Positions 37,035 through 50,243 of a DNA stretch of 64,000 nt are shown here, piece by piece. This stretch comes from Coccinella septempunctata (taxonomy: Eukaryota; Arthropoda; Insecta; Coleoptera; Coccinellidae): the NCBI RefSeq assembly GCF_907165205.1, contig NC_058192.1:2666001-2730000 (forward strand), in the 5' to 3' direction. Each line of letters begins with the position of its first letter. Position 1 is the first letter of the stretch. The position numbers and the translations under genes are program-made. Below the pieces are notes generated by a model, which searched no databases, was not told where the DNA came from, and saw nothing but the letters and a program-made list of their open reading frames with translations.

Positions 37035-38352
37035 AATACATTCAAGTTATTTTCCCAGAAAGTTTGACCGAGCAACGCAAGTCGCCTAAGGGAAATACAC
37101 GAGCACGAGTTAGGAAACCTGAAGATGCTACTGAATTGGCGAAACACGTGTCATGGTTCAAAATCTCATTTTGTGAAAATCGTATAATCTGTTTTGGGTT
37201 GTACCTTTTCTCTTACCTTTAAGCTCTGACGAAGGAATAAATGAAAAACTTCAAGAATGCTTCAACATTTAATGTTCACGAAAAATAACCACATTACGCC
37301 AATTGACAACTGACAAGACTTATTTATTGCCTAAATTAAACTCATTTCCTGGAGCAAACACTCGACATATCCTCAATTTTTCATGAGATTGAAAGATGTT
37401 TCCAACAATTCATCTGCGTTTTCCATATATTTTCATTAGTTCAATCCAAAATTAACACAGGTAAACAACCTTTGAATTATTTTATTGTCATCCACATTGC
37501 GATCTTGATTTTTGCTTCACCACCAACAACAACAACAAAGGTAACGACTGACAAACTTCGTGCTCTCATTCTTGGAAGAAATTATCTAAACACCTACACC
37601 TTGGAAAAACATTTTTTGGAATAGTACCAAATAACTATTATTTTTGTTTGAGCTGATGAAAAAGTGTGTACTAGCGTAAATGGTTTTGGAAATGGTGAAA
37701 ATGGAAAATGCAATAAAGTGTGCTAAAAATAAATAGAATAACTTTATTGAGCAGAAATTAAAAATGTATACAAAAATAAAAGTGTACACATAATGCAGCA
37801 AAATAATATACTTAGAAGAGAGTCATGAAATGCGAACGAAATACTGCAAAAAAGCTGAAAAGCATAAATGGAATGGAAATAAGAACACAATAAAAATTAT
37901 TTAATCAATTAAGTAAAAACAAATCAGGTGGTTGCACTTATGGATTCTACAACGAATCTAATCCGCCCAACAGAATTCAAATTTGTGATTTATCGCAAAA
38001 TTTCCAACATATTGTAATTTTTTTCTTGTCATTAAGTCGCAATTTAACTCAGTTTCGCCTATAAATTAGCAGCTTAGAGAGGGTTTGGTGTAGGCATGAA
38101 GTTCATCGATTTTTCCAAGTTTCATGAAAAATTAATTGACAACATAATTATCCTTCCAAAGGAGAGATTTTAATTGATACCTATTTGATAGCGATGGAAG
38201 CATTTCCAGCATGCCCCACCTGAAAAAAGGTTGACTAAATTGTCGAAAAGTAATATGTAGGATATGTTCATTCTCAATATCTATATTTTTCTTTTAGACA
38301 CGATCATCCTTTATCAACTCACCATTTCATCCGAACTACCTCCTACGCAGAT
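37035..38352. other. Intergenic, no gene seen
   Basis: AT-rich DNA with short ORFs only. The right part probably holds the 3' UTR of the minus-strand glutamate carrier. Confidence 0.5.
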
Positions 38353-40362
38353 TTACAACTTCCTTTGGCCCATACCAAGAAGGAATTCAGCTACTCCTAG
38401 GTAATATACCATCTGGGCAATACCGAACAATGGGGCTATCACCATGCACCTGCAACCTCCGCCTCTGAAGAAAGCTGAGGGCCCTTCATATTTCATTATC
38501 TTTCTGAAATTATCCACCTTTTAAACGCGAAGCGAATGATAAAACACAGAGTCGCAAAAAAAGTAAAGCGTATTTTTTATCGAACTCAAGAACAATGACT
38601 TTTTGCTTAATAATTTCCGACAGAAAAATTACTTTTTAAGGAAAGTACTTTTCGTTCTCTGTCGCTAGATGTCTATTGTGGCTTTGTTCTTCGTCGAATT
38701 GAAAGATATGGACGATATAACACTATCCCAAGCAATAAATTGATACTTTCTAAACACATTCTTCTTTAATATGATTCTTGTGAGGAGGAAATTATGAAAA
38801 CTCACACGAAAGCGTCGACCACTCCATTATATGCCCTATCACCTTCAGCCTTAGTGAGAGCTTGTAACCTGGTCTTAACTACGTCTATGGGGTTAACAAA
38901 AAGAGCTGCTGTACATCCTGCCGCACAGCCTGATATGAAGGAACACCAGAAGACAGATTCGCCTACAAAAAACGTTTTTTAGATAACCTGAAGAAAAGAA
39001 CAGACTCTTTCCCTCTCACCAGATCCATCTTTTCTTTTAGGCCCTAAACTATTGAGAGTAGCGAAGAGGGGGAAGTACACAATCGAGAACGTAACATCTC
39101 TGGCCATTGTAGCACCGACACCCTTATACAACCCAAGCAAGCCGTGAGTTTTAAGGAGGTTTATCGTCAAACTAGTTGCTGTTATCTTTGGTACAGGTTT
39201 TCCCTCTGAAATATCGAATAAAAAAATTGAGAATTGGGAAAGGGTCGGGAATTTGAGGTACTGTACCAGCTAGGGCGGCTGCAGTGACCCTTCCTGCGTC
39301 CTGCATCTGGATCTTAAGGAGTTCCATAGGGGTCGTTATCACAATTTGGCAGAAACCTGCCAGACCCCCCGCCGCCATTTGTCTGATCATCGGAAGTTTA
39401 CTAAAAGAGGAAACCTCGTATGAAAATTTTCAATTTTTCGTTGGCTAAACGATTAGCCTGAAACCACAAAAAGAATTTGAAAGTTGAGCTGCTAAAGGCT
39501 CTTTTTTCTGCAATTTATCGGCCTAACTTTCATAGATCTGAATATTCTTTTCTTATATTCACTTTCTTTCAATCATTGATTGCAATTTCGGTTAGAGTGA
39601 GGTTTCCAGGTACCTACCCGTCGGATGTTGTCAAGTAGTGCCTGAAGAAGTCGTTAGCTGCCAATTTTATTGCTTTTTCCGGGGTTATCAGCAAAATGTT
39701 GACTCCAGATCCCCGATACATCCCGAAGTAACCTTCTGCTTTATAGGTTTTCCTCATGCAATCGAGTCTGGAACGTTGCAATTCATGTTTTCGACATTCC
39801 TGATCGAATATTCGTTAATACTCACATTGACGTGTACATCCTCTCGCCATTCGGACCGATTTTTTGGTTTTGCAGTCGCGTTTTGACCAAATCCAATGGG
39901 AATACGCAAGATACCCCGATGATACCGGCAATGCCTCCATTGATGATTTTAGGTACGAGTCTGAAAATGCAAAGAACCAAAAACTCGAGATATTTTCAAT
40001 TCTAAAATAACCAGCAGTTATCTAAGTTGCTTCAAAACTAACAAACACAGACATTTCTTTGAAATTATGGGCGTTATGTTTTGCCATGGCCACTCTCCAA
40101 CACCAGATTCAAATTCTATAGAACAAGGTATATTATGGAGGGGAGACTGCATTTTTATCGATTCCTAGAAAGGCATAGCTGTTCTAAGAACACAATTAGT
40201 TCCTTGTGGATTATTACAAGTTGATAACATTTCTTGGAGAAGTTATCGGTTTATTTCTTCCGAGTAACTTCAAACGTTACCGAGTATGGTAAAACGAAGT
40301 TATGAATTTAATACGTGTGTCAATGTTTATACTTACGTGAATCTAGGTTGAGAATCTCCCAT
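38353..40362 (-). CDS. Mitochondrial glutamate carrier (SLC25A18/A22 type)
   Basis: Seven coding exons: 40362-40337, 39960-39826, 39767-39618, 39400-39267, 39205-39020, 38962-38806 and 38503-38353, giving 312 aa. The three carrier signatures are PLDLVK (30-35), PMELLK (128-133) and PIDVVK (235-240), each opening an odd-numbered helix of one repeat. Diagnostic blocks of the glutamate carrier subfamily are present: MYRGSGVNILLITPEKAIKL, ITTPMELLKIQMQDAGRV and GPSAFFRGGGCRCMVIAPLF. The protein imports L-glutamate with a proton across the inner mitochondrial membrane. The start MGDSQPRF is a short exon ending in phase 2. A 3' splice site at 40386 indicates a further upstream 5' UTR exon. The insect genes GC1 and GC2 are both candidates for orthology. 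Confidence 0.95.
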
Positions 40363-40385
40363 TTATTTATCTTTCTGATGAGTGT

Positions 40386-42494
40386 CTGGAAACAAACACA
40401 ACAAAAATCACATACACAAAGGACGAAGAAAGTAATTAGTCGTATAAGTAACAATTAAGATGTAAAATCCCACTGAGGAATATGTGTTTTACACGGCATA
40501 AGTAGATACCGATCTTTTTGGATATAATCTACAGAGCGAGTGACATTCATCGAAGATAACTGAGCGATTGTTCGAAGTAATATTTCAGAACGGCCTGCGA
40601 TATCTCCAAATCTGACCCCTCTGAAATTTTTCTGGGACATTTGAAAAAAATGAATAGCATTGAAATAAATCTTCGAAAAACATACGAGAATTAGTCAAGA
40701 ATGTAGCTTAATAACTCCTGATGTGGTTTTTCATGAATTTCCACGATATATTGAGAAAAAAAGATTACATTACAGAAAATACTATTCGAAAAGCCAACTA
40801 GGAATGATCAATGGTTCATCTACATCGTTAAAATGAGCTTAAATTCAAAATCAAGGATAACATGAATATGAATAATTTCATTGCGTTTCCCATAATGAGT
40901 TGAAAAATCACTTGACTTTACATATATCTCGAGTGAAAATCTATTCGATTTCATTTCCAACTCATGGATTGTTATACTCATATCACCTGCTTATCGATGC
41001 TATTAACCTAATTATTTCGAAACGTTCAATAATTGAATTTGCTATCAATGTACTACTGATGAGCTTCACATTGGAGTTAAAACCACATCGGATAAAAAAC
41101 ATTGCCCGTACATTACGTAATTAATGAAATTGTTTCATTAATTCGAACCCACCATATAAGAGCGAGTTGTACAGTCATATTTCCGTTCAAATTTTGAGGA
41201 TAATGAATGATAACATAGGATATAGTGTTTCTAGTTTTGCTCTCAAATTTCTTGAATAGATCGAAAAATATTATCATCACAGGAATATTCGATTTGATCT
41301 GTTATCAGATATTGATATCATAGAACTCTCGATATAATGAATGATCAAGATAAAATACTGGGATATTTCAAACAAATTTGAATTTAAAAGATTGACTCAT
41401 GTGCTATAATAAAATGAACTCATTTTTTGAAAATGCTCAAATTCTTGATCGACTTCTTCTCTGAAAATGTGAAAATTTCGATTAATCCAACGCAGCTATT
41501 GTCCATAAGAAAGGAATGTAATTTTCGATTAATTTTTTCGTTGATTCATGGACAAATTTTGCATTTCATTAATAATTAATACTTGGCATCTTTCCTCGCA
41601 GTTTTGGCTAACAGGAAAGTATTCGCACAATCTACTAAAATGTATCTACCTGGTTTCGAGCAGCAGAAGCGAACAAGTTTATAGCACAGGAATTCGTTAA
41701 CATTGCCCAAATATAAAAAGAAATCTTTCATTATAGCTCAAATGAAAAAATTGTTGATGAATTCTCGTGCCAAAAATATATATAGAATCCACAATTAGCA
41801 AATTTTTTTACTGTGATACAGAACTGAAGAAAGCTTTGATGGGAGCTTAGGCCTATATTGATTTATTCAACAAAATTCGCAGGTTAGATATTCAGATCAA
41901 ATTTCGGTGATCCTACCTTACGGAATTAGGTTATCACAGACAGTGACACTTGTAATTAATAAGTGCTGACTTGTAAACAATGCACGTTCCCCTAGGGAGA
42001 TTCCAGTCTAGCAGGCAACTAGCAAGTAACGAGGGATTTGAACTGTGTATTTTTTTCAATAATTTTGACACATGACTGTTGGACATGGCAAACAGCTGAC
42101 CGGTGTTTGACACATAGGAAAGCAGGCAATAAAATCAATATATATAGTACAGTGCTTTTCCGTTAGAGTTCTCTGTCTGCTAAAAAGCCAAAACGAAGGT
42201 ATCTATAGCCATTATGTAATAATAGAAGAGCACTGTGACTCTCAATATTTGAACTCAATAAATAATTCACTGGTGAATTCACATGAAGGGTGATAAGACC
42301 AACCAGCCCCTCCATATTTGCACCCCATAATATATTACAAATCAGTCTTGTGTAAACATGTGGAGTTATTTCAGTTCTTTTATTGCCATCAATAAGATAT
42401 ATAAAGAAATACTGTACAAAAAAACATAAAAAGATTGTTGCAAATTCAACAAATATACAAAGGGTAAAAAATTGGTATTCCCCGACTCTTCACC
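40386..42494. other. Carrier upstream region and SLC5 3' region
   Basis: About 2.1 kb with no recognisable coding exon. It contains the 5' UTR intron of the carrier gene and probably the 3' UTR of the minus-strand SLC5 gene. Confidence 0.5.
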
Positions 42495-45400
42495 TCAGAC
42501 TGGCCCATCTTCTTTAATTTTTCTCATAGAAATCGCATTTGGCATATCATTATCCTGAAATTACACATGAAAAGCATTAGGAAAGGAGAAATTAATATTT
42601 CGAGTTGGCAATTTTATCATGAAAAGATACTCATCAAAAGTTAGGGTAGTTGGAATTTTGGAAATTAGAATTGTCTTTATCACTCACTTCTTCTGCGTTT
42701 TTATAGGCGAAAATGATTCTATCAGTGGGTTCATTGGGAAATTTCCTTGGTTTTATCAGTTTTCTAACGAATGGTGTAAGTAATTGAGGATCTACATCTT
42801 GTGGGTTATTTGGTGTGGTGAAATAACTCACAGCCAATCCTACCATGATGGTTACCAAGGTCCCTATCAGGGTGTACCATAAGTATGATAGACGGTACAA
42901 CATGAATCTTTCACTGAAACACAAATTCACATGAAGCATTTACCAAGGCTCAACAAGTAAGGTTCTGGGCAAACTCTTGTTGACAAGCATTTCATCACCA
43001 GGGCATAACGAACACAGACTGACACTGGAGTTACACCCAGAAAGGAAACTATTGCTTGAATATGATTTTTTGGCTACATACTGCTTGTATCGTATCATTT
43101 TTGTTGAAAATCAGGACTATCTAATTGCCAAAGAACCAAATTGAAGAAATAATATCTTCTAGCTGTAGGAAACTCTTCTGATGTCAATGAATATATATTT
43201 TTGCTGAGCAATCTCTTAATTTGTGATTCTGTGTCGTTGAAAAAGCTCTCATTCCATTAGAATCATTCAACTTACAAAAGCAAACATGCTTCAAAACGGA
43301 TATCCAATGCATGCCCAATCAAAAAACTTCAAAAAACATTACTCTGTATGGGTTATGTCAGTAGCGTTCAATGTGGGGTCGAAATGAATATCTAAGAATG
43401 AAGACGATGGTTTCGGTACAAAATGATAATGGCATCCTTCGGTTGTGACTGTTTTCTCAGGAAATCTCAAATTTCCGGAAGCTATAGCAGCTTGAGCCCC
43501 AAAACCAAGCCAGGACATGAACACTAGCCCAGAAATACCTCCACTCAAAGCACCCTTAAATCCAAAGAAACATCATCACATTTCTGACAGTCTCTCGAAC
43601 AATTAACATAATAAAGAAATATACAATGAACCTAACATTGATACATCAGGAACTTCGAATTTTTCGACATGTATTCATTTTACTCTCTTGCAATCAAGAA
43701 TTTCACTCTTTCCATAATTAGTTCAACTATACGAAATGAACAAATGTCAATTATGTCCAATTAAAGTATACAAACACAGGATATGAAAGTGAAACCATCA
43801 TCGAGCATAAAATATACTTCTATAACCAAGTATCATCATCAATTTCTTCTGAATATAACTGAGTTAGACATCCTTTGCTTCTTCGAAGATTCACTCGGCA
43901 GGTTCTGAATGTTTTTCATATTATATCTGCGATTCTTCTCTTCTTTGACAGCATTCAAGTGACCTTGCAATTCTTTCAGTGCTGATTTCCTTGATTTAAA
44001 TAATCTGTCGATGGTTTCCGAAAGACATTTGAGTTTTTCGCTAGCTTTCGAAGACATTTTGGTAGTCTGTTCACGGAAATTTTGTGACAACTATTTTGAC
44101 ATTTTATGACAATTACTATGGAAGTAACTTAGGGAGGACATGTGGAAAATCGTTGTTCGGATTTTCCGAAAATTACAGTCATTATTAATTTTCTATTAAT
44201 GGATTTCTTTGCTCTTCGACTTACCCATGCATTGACCCACGGTAAAAGTATCCCCATTGTGAAAATTCCAAGAGATGGACCACTCGCGATCGCATTCAAA
44301 CTCATGGTCACCTGAAATAAATTGATTTGAACATGAATTTATTTTAATTCTCGAAGAATTATTGTAAAAAATAAGAACATTCACCTGTAATACTGTTCCA
44401 AGTTTTTCCACTATCACTACAAGACCAACACAGACTACACCAACCACAATGACTGTTATTTTCATCACTAGATAGGTTTGCTTATCAGTTAAAGGTTCGG
44501 AACTTAATGGTTTGACAAAATCTTCCAAAACCACAGCTGCCATTGAGTTTAGTCCAGTTGATAAGGAGCTAAAAACATCGAAAATTTGGACTTTTGATGC
44601 ATAACACAAAAGTTTCCAGTAGCTGAAGCAATTTAAGGATGGTAACAGATCTTACCTCAATGCTGCGCTGAATATCCCCGCAACAAATATTCCTGGTAGT
44701 CCTGGATAATCCCCAATGGTTTCCATCACAAGCAATGGCAGCAATTGATCTTTTTCCTTGGCCAACTGAAAGTATTATTAATGATTCATTCTAAAGACGA
44801 ACAATCATGAAAATTTCAAATTTCTCCATGAATATAACATTTTACCATTGTCGTTAATGGATCACATTTGTGGTATATAGCATAGATTACCATCCCAGCA
44901 TAACAGCAAACGGACATTGTTACTACGAGTAAACTAACGTACAACCATAAGGACCTAAAAATCATGCGGATTTTTGACAGATTGTTGTGGTCATCAGAAA
45001 ATTTCACTCACCTCGTTGCGGACTTGATCGAAGATAACGATAAGAATCTCTGGACCATATTTTGATTAACCGCACCATTCTGAAGGAAATAGACAAACCC
45101 TCCTATCGACAGAGACCATACTGTATGTCTTGACGAGGGATCTAAATCAAAACTGTGATAGGATCCATGAAATATTGAATATATTCGCTAACTTTAATTA
45201 GAATTGAAATTAACGCAAGGAACTTCACTTACTTCGGCCCTTCAATTCTATCACTATCCCAGTTTCTCTGCCAAACGTTCCCGAATCCTCCAGCATCGAA
45301 GGTACCTTTAACTACCACCAGGATCAATGCTCCAAACATTATGATTGTTTGTATGACGTCAGTCCACACCACTGCTTTCAAACCGCCCTGAAATATTTCT

Positions 45401-46482
45401 TAATTAAGAAACTTTCTGTCAAGAAGACTTAGCTTAATTAATTTCTTTATAATCAAACTATACAGAGTGTCCCCAACCTTTATCACAATATTTCTCTCAG
45501 AACTAACTTATCCAGTGGTTTAGAAACCTACATTTTTTTCTTGCTTTATGTATTGTTGGCTCAAACTCACCATTGACGTGTAAAATATGCAGATGATGCA
45601 AACAGCAGGTGTAGTGTAGTGGACATTCACCCCAGTAACTGAAGAGAGAGAAGAATAGACATTTTTGCGAATTCATCATTTAGATGTAAGGAAATTGAGG
45701 CTGATGTGAAGTTTTGTCAAACTTACCCTGATTGAAGGCCAAGGCTGGGACATATATTACCAAAGGAAGCCAGGTTATCTGTTATTAGAATGAGATGTAG
45801 TTAGAAATTGAAGATCCTCAATATATTATAAACAAGTTCGAACAAATTACTCACCATTCCAAAGGAGAACAAAACAGATCCAAAAAATCTGACTTTTTTG
45901 TTGAACCTCCTTTCGTGGTACTGAAATCAAAGTTGTACTTTAGTGGGAAAATATGGTAATACGAAGAATAACCCACCTCATAAGTCGACGTCAAATTCAA
46001 GTCGTGGAACACTGGTAAGTAAATGTATCGAAAAACAAAAGCCATTATGAACAATCCCCCTACTATATACAAATACTGGATTCCGTAAACATAAATTTCT
46101 GTTGGAATACCCAACATCGAAATACCACTAATATAACTGAAATGAGAAGCTGTTATAATGAAGTTATGAATCGAAAAGCAGTTGGTTCTTCTGTCCGAAA
46201 AAGATCAGAAGATACTCACCTAGCTAGTAGGGACATGGACACAGGAAAAATCTGCATATTTCTACCCCCCATGAGATATTCCTGGGCATTCTCAGATTTC
46301 TTGATGAAGCCGAAGTAAAATCCTACTAAAACGCATAGAAATAACATCGCAACGAAAGAGCCATAGTCTTGCCAATCAAAACGTTGCATAGCAGCCCCTA
46401 TTTCTGCTACCCCTAGTCCAAGTACAGTCTTCTCCCCCACATCCACTGAGGACTGCATACCCTCCAGTACAATTTCCGCCAT
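42495..46482 (-). CDS. Sodium/solute symporter, SLC5 family (SMCT/SMVT-like)
   Basis: Fourteen coding exons: 46482-46220, 46136-45977, 45920-45855, 45778-45727, 45638-45571, 45387-45233, 45152-45012, 44954-44846, 44765-44656, 44568-44385, 44311-44225, 43554-43343, 42913-42688 and 42554-42495. All phases close, giving 630 aa. The family blocks EYLMGGRNMQIFPVSMSLLA, SYISGISMLGIPTEIY, GGLKAVVWTDVIQTIIMFGA, NQNMVQRFLSLSSIKSATR and GIFSAALSSLSTGLNSMAAV are all present. Members use the sodium gradient to import monocarboxylates, vitamins, iodide or sugars; the closest relatives are the insect monocarboxylate/multivitamin-like symporters. The substrate cannot be told. The start follows an acceptor at 46498, and a noncoding 5' exon ends at 46626. 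The donor of exon 12 (GTAATG) and its acceptor (TTTAAG) are weak. The intron 44224-43555 carries a small ORF on the same strand. Confidence 0.93.
43839..44057 (-). CDS. Small unassigned ORF inside an SLC5 intron
   Basis: An intronless frame of 72 codons starts at ATG 44057 in a fair context (ACCAAAATG). It runs MSSKASEKLKCLSETIDRLF, a lysine/glutamate-rich helix, then a basic tail ending SVIFRRN. It is strongly charged and predicted mostly helical. It lies on the same strand as the host gene, in its 670-bp intron 11. I do not recognise the family. It could be a nested gene, a retrocopy fragment or chance; codon use and the single long charged helix favour something real only slightly. Confidence 0.3.
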   Translation of the reverse strand: MSSKASEKLKCLSETIDRLFKSRKSALKELQGHLNAVKEEKNRRYNMKNIQNLPSESSKKQRMSNSVIFRRN

Positions 46483-46680
46483 TTTAGGGTTGTTGACCTA
46501 AAAAAAGAATTCGAAGAATTTGCAATCATAACAAATGCCCAAATAAAAATATTAAAAGGCAGGTATATTGAAACATCGAAGATAACAAAGAACACACAAT
46601 AAATGTTAGGTGCATTTTCACTCACCTGAGTTAATAGGTGTAAGTTGAATTCCAGAGGTATTCAATCTGCCTGTCAGGGG
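46483..46680 (-). other. 5' UTR and first intron of the SLC5 gene
   Basis: The exon with the start codon begins at 46497 after a TTTTTTTAG acceptor. An upstream noncoding exon ends at 46626 before GTGAGT. The transcription start was not located. Confidence 0.6.
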
Positions 46681-47866
46681 TAATGCAAACTTTCAACAAC
46701 GCCTTCAAAACTTGTCTGATGTGCAATCTAACAGATTTCATTTCGTCCCTATATCATACCAGAGGTTCTTGTACACACTGAAGGATTCTGGGTCTATCAA
46801 AACTATTGTAGATTTACTTTGGGGGGCACTTACTCCATGTACTTACTGGGTCAACGAGATAATGGACCCCTCAATTGGTCCATGAGCAAATAATAATAGG
46901 TAAGCACTCTAGACTCGTTGTTTGCAATCTTAGCTTCATTGAATAAAAAGTTACAATTTAATTCAATAATCTAATCATATCTTCCATGAACGATAAGGCT
47001 TCTTTGAGGAATTATTTGTTTTCGATCTAACGATATAGACCGGTGAAAAAGCGCCATTGTTTTATTCTTGGCTGAGGAGGAAGCTGCTCCCATTTCTGTC
47101 ACCTAATTTTGGTCCTAGGCGGTAGGATCCTCTTCCTGTTATTAGTCTATTGGGTGATGGCTGTACTGCTTCTAATTTGTTTTATTTGCATATCACTTAA
47201 ACGATTGAAATTCTGTGTTTGTGTGTCAACCGCATCAAGAATAATATACCTATAAATATTGAAGATTATCTTGGGCGAATACTTCTAAATAGAGAAAAAT
47301 CAGACAACGAAAAGATGGGGGACTTATTTTAATCTGGAAGATTGTTGTTGAGAAAACTATGGAAGACCCTGAAGATGCTTCAACATCGACATTTTTGGAA
47401 AAGAACTCATATGGTTTTTTGAAGGTTTCTTTCCCTCTCAGTAATAATAGCCTTCATACCAAATTACGCTGAACTTTGAGTCCGATTTCCTTTTTAGGAA
47501 TTTAGGTTGATGAAGTCAGAACATGTCCAATGTCTTATACTTTTACAACTTTCTTTATCTGGTCAAACTATGTTGATCAATCAAAGTGAAGCATTAAGGA
47601 GCCTTTAAAACAGGAATTTCTTCAATTTCCATACCGTTTATGATTACGTAAACAATCCATTGATTATTGATAAATCCATCCAGGGATATACATGATATCG
47701 CATCGATTTTTTCTTCGTTTGATAAGATAAGAAGTAAACATCAGAGAAAACTCAAATCTGAATTCCCGATTATGCTTCGTTCATTGTGATGATCTGAAAT
47801 GATCAAATGAATGGTATATAACGGATGAATATTCGGTAGTGTTTCATTTGGTTCATCAAAAAGAGG
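46681..47866. other. Intergenic between SLC5 and MARVEL cluster
   Basis: Divergent upstream regions of the SLC5 gene (-) and the first MARVEL-like gene (+). No coding signal or repeat was recognised. Confidence 0.5.
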
Positions 47867-48842
47867 ATGGATAACGATTGGTCCCTAAATGAAACGGTAT
47901 ATTTGCTGCATCATGTTAAGTACAGTACCTGTGGTTCAATTTCATCACCTAAATACCCAAAAAAATCAATCTGATTCAATTGTAAATCAATCACTCTTCC
48001 TATCCTTTTTTCTACACAGAATTTTAACGTTCGTTGAGAGACGAATCAGAAAAAAATGTTGTCGATTTTGCACTATTTAAAACGAAAGCAACTTTATTCT
48101 GGATTACCTTCATTGAATTTCTATGTATCTGTATCAAAAATTGTGCATAAATACGAATAGAATAAAAGAACTAGTCTTAATTTCCAATAACGAGATGAAC
48201 ATCAAATTTAACACATTTCTTTATGGCTATTTCTAGCAGCAGAGACCACTCAACCGATCAACTTCCATATGGAGCTATCCAGGTGTACTAAAGATTATTG
48301 AGGAGGTATATATTAACTTTTCTTCATCTACTTTACGTTATGAAAGTTAACTTGGTTTTTTTCGATGCTAAATGAGGAAGTCTCATTTCTTGCTGTTTTC
48401 AGATTCTCAACATATATATTATAGTATCCCTCGTGGTGGTAGGACTGGAATCACATGCCTACTACCTGTTCTTAGTGGCTATGTTTGCCTTCATGTTAAC
48501 AGCTATATTTCTTGTGATTTCATTATTAGAATCATTGACTACAATGCCCCATAATTATTACTGGGTTGAATCTGCCTATGGTTTAATAGCAGGGTTATCA
48601 TTAGTGGTCTCGTCCACACTAGTCCTATCCACTTTGAAGAAAGTTTTCATTTTGACATGTGTGAGTATACTCCTCAAGTAAATAAGGATTTTTAAGTTCA
48701 AGAATTTTTTCAGGCAGTGGGATATCTGAATACAATGGTTTACTTCGCTGATGCTCTCAATAAATATCGATTGGCAGTCACTCCTAGAGAAAAAGCTTAT
48801 TGGTCTAGGCCATCAGCCAGATACATAGAGGAAGATTATTGA
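47867..48842 (+). CDS. MARVEL-like four-helix membrane protein 1
   Basis: Proposed exons 47867-47896, 48237-48305, 48403-48660 and 48714-48842 give 161 aa. The last three are secure; the first (MDNDWSLNET) is inferred from a matching phase. The motif SYPGVLKIIE parallels TFPGILKVFE and SFPGMLKVLE in the two downstream genes at the same intron position. Four hydrophobic segments follow (about 36-50, 56-78, 88-110, 116-135), then a polar tail ending RPSARYIEEDY. The layout is that of MARVEL-domain proteins, which shape and sort membranes at junctions and in vesicles. Acceptor 2 has tandem CAGCAG, so one glutamine may be optional. A polyadenylation signal lies at 49067-49072. Confidence 0.7.
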
Positions 48843-50243
48843 GGCGATGGATATGCTGATATGGATATGAATTTCTACCATCATCAACAATGTGGAAGGA
48901 CAATTTTATGAACGAAATACATATAGTTCAGTTTAATGAACATTTCTGTCAGAGAATTTGTGATAATCTTCAAAGGGATTCTCTCATTTGTATACCATAC
49001 GATAATGATTTTATGTGTTTATCTTTTTGTTGAATGAGATTTTTTTTTGAATGTTTGATCGAACCCAATAAAAACATTCAGATTTTCTGATTGAAGTTTG
49101 TGAGAAAACTTTTGATTTTCACACGAGCTATAAATTCGATTCTGATAGCCGTTTGTTCAATTCAATGCAAAATTAATACATGTAGAATATCCAAGAAACA
49201 TCCCACGACTATTTCAAGGAAGCAGTATACTATGTCATGGGGGTACTCCGAAATCCTTATGCGATTAGCAATCTTTCACCTTGAACCTAAACCGCTGCGC
49301 TGGCTGCATAGAACATTTCAAATGTGTTACGTACTACATGTTATTTAAAGATTAACGCACGGTAAATTTCAGCGCAACGAAGTTTCATCACAAATATACC
49401 AAAAACAAAACATTTATTGTGGTATCGTTTTACTTGAAATTGAACGAAAAGTTTTCCAGTTCTGCACACAATAAAATTTTAACGGACTTTCCATAGTTTA
49501 GGAGATAAGAAAACGTATCGGCGAAGGTGAGCGAATATTTATTCATTTTACGAAACGTAGGACGAAACTTATTATTGAACGGTGCATTTTGAGGTTAATT
49601 TTTTGATATAATTTTTTTTGAAATATATAGAAGAATGTTTGTCATAAAAGACATCATGAAAAGGCTCAGATAGGTCATAAATTCCTAAAAGATTTCCTTT
49701 ATGCGCAGCTTTAGTCTTCAACCGTTTTTTGAAAATCTTCTTCGATTCATTTAAATATCTAATTCGCCTTCTTGAAGATTATACTAATGCCTCATAAGAA
49801 AAATAAAGTATTTTCAACTTGATTTGAAAATGAAGAGAATTCATTCATTTTTCTCAATACTTACTGTTTTTCTATGATGATATTTAAACATTAAAGTAAA
49901 GCTATTGTAGAGAACAATTTTTTCATGCAGTTTAGACTAATTATAATGGGAAGCTTCCCACTTTAGTGATTGATCTCCATAATTCTCGATGAATAAAAAA
50001 ATATGCGGTTCATCAATCAAACCTAGGCGACAAGATAACACATATCTCCATTTCCTGATATAAAAATTTTCTAATCATATTTAGAATGCAGCGAATAAAT
50101 CTACATTTTCTATTTTGAGTGATGAGAATACTTCTCTCTCGTCATTGAAGGTATTTCTATTGAGGTAGCTCAATTTTCTGTTTTCAATTCTTTTATCGAT
50201 TTATGAATATCATTCGGTTCATATTTTTTTTAATTATTTTTAG
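48843..50243. other. Between MARVEL genes 1 and 2
   Basis: The 3' UTR of gene 1 up to about 49090, then AT-rich DNA with no recognised feature. The 5' UTR exon of gene 2 must lie in it, because its ATG exon begins exactly at a splice acceptor. Confidence 0.5.
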
